A stretch of 64,000 nt of DNA, taken from CAVZMO01 sp963776195 (GTDB taxonomy: Bacteria; Nitrospirota; Thermodesulfovibrionia; Thermodesulfovibrionales; SM23-35). The stretch lies in contig CAVZMO010000044.1 of the NCBI GenBank assembly GCA_963776195.1, positions 1 to 64,000 of the forward strand. The letters run 5' to 3'. Below the pieces are notes generated by a model. That model worked only from the letters and a program-made list of their open reading frames with translations. It was not told where the DNA came from and did no database searches. Shown piece after piece: positions 44,570 through 53,020 of the stretch. The position numbers and the translations under genes were made by a program. Positions within the stretch are counted from its first letter, which is position 1, and every line of letters begins with the position of its first letter.

Positions 44570-45865
44570 ATGATACCGCGTTACACACGCCCTGAAATGG
44601 GGAAGCTGTGGGATCTTGAGAACAAATATCAGAAATGGCTGGATGTCGAGATCGCCGTATGCGAAGCATGGACAGAGTTTGGTGAGATACCGAAAGATAT
44701 CCTGAAGACAATCAAGAAAAAGGCGAAATTTGATGTTGAGAAGATCGATGAGATAGAAAAGGTTGTAAAACACGATGTTATTGCATTCCTGACTTCAGTG
44801 GCACAGAGCCTGGGTCCCGAATCAAGGTTCATACATAAAGGATTGACCTCATCGGATATCCTGGATACGGCCTTGGCCCTCCTCATGCGCGAGGCATCCG
44901 ATATTATTATCAATGATATCAGGGAACTGATGAATGTCACAGAAAAACAGGCTTATAAATATAAAGATACCCCGATGATCGGCAGGAGCCATGGAGTTCA
45001 TGCAGAGCCTATGACCTTCGGCCTTAAGTTTGCCCTGTGGTACGAGGACATGAAAAGAAACATGGCAAGAATAAAGAGGGCCAGGGAAGTCATAAGCATA
45101 GGGAAACTCTCCGGAGCAGTCGGCACATTCTCGAATATCCCTCCTGCGATTGAAGAGAAGGTCTGCAAGAAACTCGGACTGAGACCCGAACCTGTTGCAA
45201 CGCAGATCGTTCAGAGGGACAGGCATGCTGAATATCTCACATCTCTCGCTCTCATAGCGGCGTCTGTCGAAAAAATAGCCGTTGAGATAAGACATCTCCA
45301 GAGATCTGAAGTTCTCGAGGCTGAAGAGCCCTTTATGGCAGGGCAGAAAGGCTCCTCGGCAATGCCTCACAAGAGGAACCCGATCGGCTGCGAAAACCTA
45401 TCGGGTCTTGCGAGGCTCGTAAGGTCAAATGCTATGGCAGCCCTCGAAAACATCGCTTTATGGCATGAAAGGGATATATCCCATTCTTCTGTTGAGCGTG
45501 TCATAATCCCCGATAGCACGATCATTATTGATTATATGCTTGAAAGGCTTAGTGGAATCCTTGGCGGACTTCATGTTTATCCCAAAAGAATGAAAGAAAA
45601 TATGGCTGGGAGCTACGGCCTTTTCAATTCCCAGAGGGTGCTGCTCGCGCTTATAGACAAGGGCCTCAGGCGCGAGGCTGCCTATGACCTGGTGCAGAAA
45701 ACCGCGATGAAAAGCTGGAAGACCGGCGTCCAATTCAAAAAGTTATTACTGAAGGATAAAGACGTCAAGAAATACCTTACGGCAAAGGAGATCGAGAATA
45801 TTTTCGACCTTGAATATTACCTGAAAAATGTGGATTACATTTTCACCAGGGTGTTCGGGAAATAA
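44570..45865 (+). CDS. purB: Adenylosuccinate lyase
   Basis: 431 residues. Fumarase/aspartase superfamily; the signature GSSAMPHKRNP holds the catalytic serine loop, and SHGVHAEPMTFG and TSSDILDTA are intact. It acts twice in purine synthesis (SAICAR and adenylosuccinate). AAAAGGGGG precedes the ATG. Transcribed alone; purL lies 7 kb downstream. Confidence 0.97.
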   Translation: MIPRYTRPEMGKLWDLENKYQKWLDVEIAVCEAWTEFGEIPKDILKTIKKKAKFDVEKIDEIEKVVKHDVIAFLTSVAQSLGPESRFIHKGLTSSDILDTALALLMREASDIIINDIRELMNVTEKQAYKYKDTPMIGRSHGVHAEPMTFGLKFALWYEDMKRNMARIKRAREVISIGKLSGAVGTFSNIPPAIEEKVCKKLGLRPEPVATQIVQRDRHAEYLTSLALIAASVEKIAVEIRHLQRSEVLEAEEPFMAGQKGSSAMPHKRNPIGCENLSGLARLVRSNAMAALENIALWHERDISHSSVERVIIPDSTIIIDYMLERLSGILGGLHVYPKRMKENMAGSYGLFNSQRVLLALIDKGLRREAAYDLVQKTAMKSWKTGVQFKKLLLKDKDVKKYLTAKEIENIFDLEYYLKNVDYIFTRVFGK

Positions 45866-46159
45866 TTAAGCTTATTTTAAATAAATGCAACCTGATAAGC
45901 AATGCTCAGGGCAGGAAAATAATGGATAAAATACAAAAAGCAAATCAACAAAACAATATTTTGACATGAGAGGTTTACATTACAAACAGTTCGGATTATA
46001 TGACATCTCTCTTTCACATAGTTGTCAATAAGTCAAAGATTTCTGCATTGTATTTATTACGTGATGAAAGTGCGATTTTTATGAGTAAAAGGATCAAACT
46101 TTCGTCAGATATCTTGATTTTTATAATAATTTTCTCTTTCGAACTCTGTTCCCTAATAT
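45866..46159. other. Intergenic region after purB
   Basis: AT-rich; possible short frames (for example one starting at 46000) lack a ribosome site or any family features. I see nothing supportable. Confidence 0.4.
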
Positions 46160-46292
46160 GCTATATTCTTTCAAGAACCCGGGGGAGACCAAGTTGGTTG
46201 AATTATTGTAAAAAAAAAAAAGATTAAGTTGGCTGAGGCCAAGAACAGAGGGGGAAGAGATAATATCTCTTTGATCTTGGTGACAATATAAA
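46160..46292 (+). pseudogene. PP2C-type phosphatase, C-terminal remnant
   Basis: The frame before the kinase reads KIKLAEAKNRGGRDNISLILVTI and stop, the terminal motif of PP2C Ser/Thr phosphatases (AxxRGGxDNITxxxV). Just before it, past a run of 12 A, NPGETKLVELL could be the preceding helix in another frame. The rest of the phosphatase, including metal-binding Asp residues, is absent. The stop overlaps the kinase start, as in normal phosphatase-kinase pairs. Confidence 0.65.
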
Positions 46293-48199
46293 TGGAAATA
46301 TTTGACAATTCAGGGTCACAGGCATCGCAGCATAATAATCTTTTGTACCACCCCAAAAAGCTCCTTTCAAAAAAGGCGATTTCATCGGCCAGAAGTATGA
46401 GGTCTTTGATGTGCTTGGAGAAGGTGGTTTCGGCATTGTCTATCTGGTCTACTATCGTGGAGCAAAGATTGCCTTCGCTTTGAAGACATTCCGTGACGAG
46501 TATCTCGAAGACATAAAGGCAAGAGAGCGATTCCGCAACGAGGCGCAGGCATGGGTTAATCTTGAGCAGCATCCCTATCTTGTCAGGGCATATTGGGTAG
46601 AAGAAATCTCCGGCCGGCTTTACATTGCCATGGAACATATCGCCTCTGATGAATTAGGCATGAACACCCTTGACGGTTTTCTGAGATGCAGACCTCCTGA
46701 TTTGGCACAAAGCCTTCGCTGGGCGATACAGTTCTGTCACGGCATGGAGTACGCGTACTCAAAGGGAGTCAAGGCCCACCGGGACATCAAACCTGCCAAT
46801 ATACTGATAGATCAGAACAAGACAGTAAAAATTTCTGATTTCGGTCTGGCTGGTATTTTTGTGAACAGCTCTACATTTGAGCAGGGTAGGTTGACAGGGA
46901 AAATCCGGAAACGCAGCCTCAATGCAAACAGCTATTGGTGAAAGTATAGGAACCCCTGAATATATGCCGCCTGAGCAATTCATGGCTTTGTCAGCCTGTG
47001 ATGAAAGAAGCGATATTTACAGTTTTGGCATAGTGCTCTATCAAATGGCTTCAGGCGGAAGATTACCTTTCCATGCAGATAATCCAGCTTTACGATGGAC
47101 AGCCTTAAAAAATTTTCATTATGAGGCTTCGGTTCCAAAGCTGAACTCACCACTTTCACCCTATAATCCTCAGATGCCTTGAGAAAGAACCGGGGAAGAG
47201 ATATCAGACTTACAAAAAGTTACGTGCAGACCTTGAGCCTCTTTTAAAGCGGGAGACAGGAGAAATAGTCAAGCTTCCTGAATTAAAGGAATTGGAAGCA
47301 GGGGAGTTGGCAATCAAGGGGTATTCCTTAGCAATGCTCGGTAAGTATCACGAAGCGATTGCCTGTTGTGACAAGGCCCTTGAATTAAATCCCAGAGATG
47401 CTTGGGTATGGAGTAACAAAGGGGTTGCATTTGGAAGTCTCGGTAACCCTCAGGAAGAAATTGCCTGTTTTGAAAGAGCCCTTGAGATAGATCCCAGAGA
47501 TGTAGCAGCGTGGTTTAACAAAGGGGCTGCCTTGATATAATTTCGGTAAGCCTCAAGAAGCGATTGCCTGTTGTGAAAGAGCCCTTGAGATAGATCCCAG
47601 ATATGCTGGGGCATGGAATCACAAAGGGGCTGCCTTAGCAAAGACTCGGTAAGCACCAAGAAGCGATTACCTGTTATGACAGAGCTCTTGATATAGATCC
47701 AAGACTTGCAGGGGTATGGATTAGCAAAGGGGCTTTATTAGGTAGTCTCGGTAAGCACCAGGAAGCGATTACCTGTTATAAAAGAGCCCTTGAATTAAAC
47801 CCCAGAGATGTAAAGGTATGGATTAACAAAGGGCTTGCATTAGGTAGTCTCGGTAACCCTCAGGAAGAAATTGCCTGTTTTGAAAGAGCCCTTGAGATAG
47901 ATCCCAGACTTGCAGGGGTATGGAATCACAAAGGGGTATTATTAGAAAGTCTCGGCAAGTCGCAAGAAGCAATTGTTTGTTTTGACAGGGCCCTTGAGTT
48001 AAATCCCAGACATGCAGATGCATGGTATGCTAAAGGGCTTGCATTAGGAGATCTCGGTAAGTCGCAAGAAGCAATTGCCTGTTTTGATCGGGCATTGAAG
48101 ATCAATCCAAATTATACTCAAGCACGCCGTAACAGAGACAGTTTACTGAATATCTGGCAAAAATTGTTTAGATCTATTGATGGAAAGATTTATATATGA
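46292..48199 (+). pseudogene. Ser/Thr protein kinase with TPR repeats, five or more frameshifts
   Basis: Hanks-type kinase. After a short N-terminus the frame shifts near 46350 (CCC loses a base) into GDFIGQKYEVFDVLGEGGFGIVYL (P loop), ALKTF (Lys), AHRDIKPANILI (catalytic loop) and ISDFGLAG. A shift near 46895 leads to SIGTPEYMPPEQF, and one near 47165 to RCLEKEPGKRYQTYKKL. No membrane helix follows; instead about eight TPR units start at 47289, with more shifts near 47535 and 47655. All kinase motifs are intact, so it would be active if frames were restored. Sequence error is possible, but neighbours are truncated too. Confidence 0.8.
47300..48130 (+). repeat. Tandem 102-bp TPR-coding repeats
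   Basis: About eight units of 34 codons with high nucleotide identity (CTCGGTAAGC.CAGGAAGCGATT and GAGCCCTTGA.TTAAATCCCAGA blocks return each 102 bp). Encoded units read EAIACFDRALELNPRDAxAW. The close DNA similarity points to recent unit duplication and may promote slippage or misassembly. Confidence 0.85.
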
Positions 48200-48306
48200 A
48201 TGAACTTTCAGTTGGCGCTGACATGGCTTGGCGGATAGCTACTCATGAAGCTGCGGTTTTAGGATATCGGTGCATTAAAGGTGAAAATAGGGACAGCGAC
48301 CATTAA
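48196..48306 (+). pseudogene. Duplicated 5' fragment of the Clp ATPase gene
   Basis: MNELSVGADMAWRIATHEAAVLGYRCI, then an unrelated tail and stop. It parallels the first 27 codons of the Clp gene at 50356 (MQNLSLGADMAWRIAAHEAA) at roughly 85-90% nucleotide identity. Its ATG overlaps the kinase stop by 4 nt, so this may be the original junction kinase-clp; the complete Clp gene now starts 2.1 kb further on. Confidence 0.8.
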
Positions 48307-48312
48307 ATTAGG

Positions 48313-48852
48313 ATGATGAATAAACAGATAGCTATTGCACAATTGCAAGATCAAATCAATCAAATTCGAGTAGTGCGAGTTATACGTCGATTTGGAGCGA
48401 CCTTTACTAAATGGCGAAGAGATACAGAGGTAGTGATTAGCCAGGTATTCAGCGGGGACGAGAAACATATCCGTGACTTTACAAATATTACATATGGCAA
48501 TCAGGATTTGCCATATGTAATTGATACTGCTGAAGAGGCAAGGCATCAGCGTGTATACGAGGAAGGACTTGAGCATGCAGAGTCCATTATTACCTCCTGC
48601 ATAGATGAAATTAAACAATACTGGAAAGAGGATGGTCCGACATCAATTTTGCCGCATGAGTTACTCCTGCCAGAAAAAGTGACAATCCCTTGGCTTTTAA
48701 AATACGTTCCAGTTCGTCTATGGCTATCAGTGCTTGGACTGTTGCTGGCTGCCTTTCTTGCTGGGGTAGCTTCATCTCGTATAAGTATTGTCAAAGAAAT
48801 ATTTTATCTTGACAAGATGCCTGCTACAATTCAAAGCACGACTCCGAAATGA
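48313..48852 (+). CDS. Membrane-anchored protein, possible conflict-system sensor
   Basis: 179 residues. N-terminal half has helices and the motif FTKWRRDTEVVISQVFSGDEKHI, which I have seen in N-terminal domains of TIR-like and other proposed immune effectors; this likeness is from memory and unverified. One membrane helix at about 133-152 (LWLSVLGLLLAAFLAGVASS), then a short tail. No toxin motif is seen. It precedes a DUF2971 gene by about 30 nt, suggesting a two-gene unit within the inserted segment. Confidence 0.65.
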   Translation: MMNKQIAIAQLQDQINQIRVVRVIRRFGATFTKWRRDTEVVISQVFSGDEKHIRDFTNITYGNQDLPYVIDTAEEARHQRVYEEGLEHAESIITSCIDEIKQYWKEDGPTSILPHELLLPEKVTIPWLLKYVPVRLWLSVLGLLLAAFLAGVASSRISIVKEIFYLDKMPATIQSTTPK

Positions 48853-48883
48853 TTGGAACGGTTAAATAAGGAATTTGGCAGAT

Positions 48884-49681
48884 ATGCAATATCTTTATAG
48901 ATATCAGCGCATGCCTAATGATAATACGTCAGATTACACGGAGCAAATTTCGAGCGTAGAAAAATTACTTTCTCATAGCGAATTGTATTTCCCGTCGCCG
49001 AAGACATTTAACGATCCCTTCGATAGCAAGGTTGACTTCACTTTTGATGGTTGTACCGATGATGATATTCGACAGTATTTAGAAAGGGGATTGAAGGAAC
49101 TTCATAGAGAGTTTGAGATCAACAAGATTTTTGAATATGCATTAAATAATAAGAACCTTTGGCAGCAAAATGTAAAGGGAAAAGCGGTTGAAATACTGCA
49201 GCCAGAGACGGATTCAATGGGCGTATTATGTTTTTCTGAACATCGAGATGACATTCTTATGTGGTCACATTATTCGGATGGGCACAAGGGATTTTGTCTT
49301 GAGTTTGACAAAGAGCGTCTTGAAGCTTGGAAGTTTTGCCGACCTGTTGATTATGACCAACAATACCTCTCCTTTAAAATGTTTAGCGAAGCCTTGTCCG
49401 ATAATGAGAAAAGTGTGCAGTTATTACTCAGAAAATCTGGGCACTGGATTTACGAATCCGAGTGGAGAATAATTGTTAACCCCGATAATGACAACTCTGG
49501 GAACTGGAATTACAGGTTTCCAGAGGAATTATTGACTGGGGTTATCTTTGGTTGTCAAATGACAGAGGAGAAGAAAAAAATTATTAGGGAATTTTTGAAG
49601 AATAGAAAAAGCTATGTTCAATTATATGAGGCTAAAAAGAAAGAAAATGAGTATGCTTTGAGAATAGAACCCATTAGTTAA
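48884..49681 (+). CDS. DUF2971 family protein
   Basis: About 265 residues with the DUF2971 pattern: LYRYQRMPNDNTS, LYFPSPKTFNDPFDSK, GVLCFSEHRDDILMWSHYSDGHKGFCLEFD and ESEWRIIV. Members are frequent in defence islands and phage-related regions; biochemical function is not established. The ATG at 48884 has AAGGAA 11 nt before; a TTG at 48875 is possible. The preceding membrane protein is on the same strand. Confidence 0.85.
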   Translation: MQYLYRYQRMPNDNTSDYTEQISSVEKLLSHSELYFPSPKTFNDPFDSKVDFTFDGCTDDDIRQYLERGLKELHREFEINKIFEYALNNKNLWQQNVKGKAVEILQPETDSMGVLCFSEHRDDILMWSHYSDGHKGFCLEFDKERLEAWKFCRPVDYDQQYLSFKMFSEALSDNEKSVQLLLRKSGHWIYESEWRIIVNPDNDNSGNWNYRFPEELLTGVIFGCQMTEEKKKIIREFLKNRKSYVQLYEAKKKENEYALRIEPIS

Positions 49682-49709
49682 CGCGAGAGAACAAGGAGGA
49701 AAAGATAAT

Positions 49710-49996
49710 ATGCCGTTAGCACAAAAAGTAAAACCAAAGCATCCGTATATTACCTCACTAAAATCTCACTGCGGGGTAGCCCGATCATCGCAGGAACAAA
49801 ATTCCCTGTGCGTTCGGTGGTCTTTTATGTATTGAGACAGGGGATGTCTCCTGAAGAACTGGTAAAAGAGTTCTCACACCTGACACTGCCGCAGGTCTAT
49901 GACGCTCTCTCATACTATTATGACAACAAGGAAGAGATCGACAGGGACTTGGCGCTTAAAGAACGGAACTTGAAAGTTAAGGAAACATCTGAATAA
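49710..49996 (+). CDS. DUF433 antitoxin, one frameshift
   Basis: About 95 residues once the frame is joined. MPLAQKVKPKHPYIT, then a shift near 49765 to GSPIIAGTKFPVRSVVFYVLRQGMSPEELVKEFSHLTLPQVYDALSYY, the winged-helix of DUF433. AAGGAGG precedes the ATG. The stop and the next ATG overlap (TAATG). DUF433 is the usual antitoxin or regulator partner of DUF5615 PIN-like toxins. Confidence 0.85.
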
Positions 49997-50349
49997 TGGA
50001 TGGGCCTTCTCTATATCTCGATGAAGATGTAAGGGTCTTGCTGGCGGAAGTTCTGCGCAGCAGGGGCTATCAGGCCACTCATGTCCTCGAAGTGAAAAGA
50101 ACGGGGGATAGCGACGCAGAGCAGCTTGCCTATGCTGCAAAAAATAGGATGGCTGTGTTGACCCATAATATCAGGGACTATGTTGTCCTCCATAAAGTCT
50201 ATCAGGCTGCCGGGAAAAACCATTTCGGCATTATCGTTTCCGAGCAGATTCCTTTCAACGAGCTCCTAAGACGAACGTTGAAATGTCTCGCAACCAATTC
50301 TAAAGAATCGTTGAGCAACAGTTTGATCTGGCTGCAGGATTATAAGTAG
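49996..50349 (+). CDS. DUF5615 PIN-like toxin
   Basis: 117 residues: LYLDEDVRVLLAEVLRSRGYQATHV with the acidic pair of PIN-like nucleases, DSDAEQLAYAAKNRMAVLTHNIRDY and a helical end. The family is a predicted RNase toxin neutralised by DUF433. Ends 6 nt before the Clp start, so the pair was fitted tightly in front of that gene. Confidence 0.85.
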   Translation: MDGPSLYLDEDVRVLLAEVLRSRGYQATHVLEVKRTGDSDAEQLAYAAKNRMAVLTHNIRDYVVLHKVYQAAGKNHFGIIVSEQIPFNELLRRTLKCLATNSKESLSNSLIWLQDYK

Positions 50350-50355
50350 GGACAC

Positions 50356-52727
50356 ATGCAAAACCTTTCACTTGGCGCTGACATGGCTTGGCGGATAGCT
50401 GCGCATGAAGCTGCGGCCTCAGGATATCGATGCATTGAGAAAGAGCACCTTCTTATTGGAATCGTTAGTATTGAGAAGGTCATAGCCGACGGTCCGGGTC
50501 AAGCAGGATTCGACCAGAATGTTTGGCAGGACTTGAAAGCGGAGCATTCTCTTCTCAAAAGAATTCTACACTCCTATGGGATTGATCAAACAAAGCTAAA
50601 GAAGGATGATCCGCAAAAAGCTTGGCAACGGTGGCTACAAGCACACGGAGAGGACCATCCATCGGAGCGAAGAATGCAAGGCAGTATTTGCGAATGCTGC
50701 TGTTATGCCCGAGACAAAACAAATAAACATACTGCATCTTGCTGCCGCAATAGCTGATAATCCGGGCGACATTTTGACCACTGGTTTCGCCGAACTTGGG
50801 GTTGATCCGAAGGCGCTTCGAGATGCTCTTCTCGCATCACGTGAAAAGGCCCCAGTCCAAACAAATGAAGACCAGATAAACAATGCCGTTTCGCAATCAT
50901 ATCTCGAACGCTATGGCCGGGATCTCACACAGGCTGCAAAAGAAGACAAACTCGGTCCTTTTGTGGGCCGACGCAATGAACTTCTTCAGATAATTCAAAC
51001 TCTTGCCCGCAGCATGAAGAATAACCCTGTTCTCGTTGGCGAAGCAGGTGTTGGAAAATCTGCAATTGTTGAAGCACTGGCTCTTCGGGCAAGTCAGGGT
51101 AAAGATCCTCAGATCCTCGCAGACAAAAGAATTATCGAGTTGAATATTGGGGGCCTGATAGGAGGGACCAAATACAGAGGTGAATTTGAGGAACGACTCA
51201 CAAAAATTATTGCGGAAGTGCGTTCCAATCCTAATATCATACTTTTTATTGATGAGATACATAACCTGATCGGTGCAGGACGAGCGGAAGGGAGCATGGA
51301 TGCTGCAAATATAATGAAACCGGCGCTCGCACGCGGAGAATTACGCTGCATTGGGGCAACGACCATATCAGAATACAGGAGTTATATTGAGTCAGATCCT
51401 GCTCTGGAAAGACGGTTCGAAAAGATAACCATTAATGAACCTTCAAGGGATGAATCACTTGAAATCCTCAAAGGTCTCAGACCAAAGTGGGAGAAACACT
51501 ACAATAAAAAGATAACTGACAGGGCACTTGAAGCTGCTGTCGATATGTCTGTGAGATTTGATACAGACCACCATTTGCCGGACAAGGCAGTTGATCTTGT
51601 GGACAAGGCTGGCGCACGAATGCAGATACCCTGTTTAAGTATGGCGCCGACAAAGGAAGGCAAAGGGATGCAAGTGGCGGTTAACCCTAAGCCTCAATAC
51701 CCTGATGAAGTGACAGAATTTACCATCGCACAGGTTCTTTCTGACAAGATGGAGATACCATTAGAAATTATCCTGAGTCATCATGAAGTTCTTTCAAATT
51801 CCCGGCTTCTTGGATTGAGTGCTCATTCTTGAAGAAAAGAATCATTGGACAAGATGAGGCGATAGAGAGGGTCAGTCATCGTCTTCTCATGGTACATGCA
51901 GGAATGGGAAAAAGGAGGGGGCCTTTAGCAGTCTTCTTATTTTTAGGGCCAACAGGAGTAGGAAAAACTGAACTGGCAAAATCTCTATCCGAAGTTTCTA
52001 TTTGGAAGCGAATCAAATCTGCTTCGTTTTGATATGTCTGAATATATGGAACAACACAGTGTCGCAAAACTTATCGGTTCTCCACCTGGATATGTCGGAC
52101 ACGAGGAAGAAGGGCAACTGACAGGCAAGCTCAGAACTAAGCCCTATTCAATTGTTTTGCTTGATGAAATTGAGAAAGCTCACCCGAGAATATTTGACCT
52201 GTTTCTACAGGTATTCGATGAAGGACGAATAACTGACTCAAAAGGAAGAACAATTGATGCAAAAAACACTATAATTATTATGACCTCAAACATCCAGCCT
52301 GAAATTACGAAGAAACTTGGCTTCCTTAATAATAATGAAGAAAAGGAAACAAAGAGTAGCTTTATTAAAAGGTGTTAAACAATTCTTCCGACCTGAACTC
52401 ATAAATCGTATTGATGAGCAGATTGTTTTTCGTCCGCTCAGTGAAGATAATGTGGAGGGAAATCTTAAAGAGCGATATTGAATGAAATTTCTGGAAATAT
52501 TAGGGAGCGATATAAGGTCACGCTGGAGATGTACTGAAGAAGCGGAGAAGTGCATTGCTCATAAAGGATATAGCCCTGAATATGGCGCTAGAGAGCTTCG
52601 ACGAACCGTTGAAAAACTTATTCAGATTCCTTTAAGCAATCTGATTTTATGTAGCAAGTTGAAAGAGCATAAAAAATGGCGAGTTGTTTGTAGTAATCAG
52701 GAGATTTCTCTGGTCCCACATATCTGA
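50356..52727 (+). pseudogene. Two-domain Clp ATPase (ClpB/ClpC class), about five frameshifts
   Basis: Read across frames it encodes a Clp_N domain (double Clp repeat to about 130), AAA-1 with GEAGVGKSAI and FIDEIHNLIGAG, a short middle region (no long ClpB coiled coil is seen), AAA-2 with GPTGVGKTEL, DMSEYMEQHSVAKLIGSPPGYVG and LLDEIEKAH, and the D2-small domain YSPEYGARELRRTVE. Breaks lie near 50600, 51830, 51998, 52373 and 52460-52485. No IGF/IGL loop for ClpP is clear. It follows the kinase module and may be its unfoldase output. The 105-bp right repeat is 137 nt downstream. Confidence 0.82.
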
Positions 52728-52864
52728 CTTAATGCTGCGAATTTCCGAGTCTATTCCGAGCTTATTTAAAAGTATGTATCATGCGCATTTGATGAAGGAA
52801 GAAACGGGATTATTTTATATCGTCTTACGGGAATAATATATAAGAAGATTGATTATATTATTCT

Positions 52865-52969
52865 TACTAAGGAGTTCATAAGTAAAGCCACATGACAGTC
52901 CACGAAAAGCCTTTTAAAAAGGCATGTTATGAGCATCGTATGTGAGACTACTAATGACCGGATTAGTAA
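52865..52969 (-). repeat. 105-bp inverted repeat, right copy
   Basis: Reverse complement of 31964-32068 at 102 of 105 positions. Within it GCCTTTT and AAAAGGC form a short palindrome that is less perfect in the left copy. It lies between the Clp gene and purL; 52728-52864 and 52970-53020 have nothing else. Confidence 0.9.
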
Positions 52970-53020
52970 TTCTTAAACTGAAAACAGCTAACCTTCCTTT
53001 TCTGTTAAAATAAAATTCAA

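Noticed and set aside
46000..46227. A 75-codon membrane-like frame between purB and the kinase
   Set aside because: No ribosome binding site or family likeness; it runs into the A12 tract and overlaps the PP2C remnant.
47300..48130. Possible CRISPR array because of regular repeats
   Set aside because: The 102-bp period is coding, each unit is a TPR motif, and there are no unique spacers of constant length between short repeats.
31964..52969. Composite transposon interpretation of the 105-bp inverted repeats
   Set aside because: No transposase gene is present between or beside the copies, and the interior is housekeeping genes in usual operons; inversion sites or a dispersed small element fit better.
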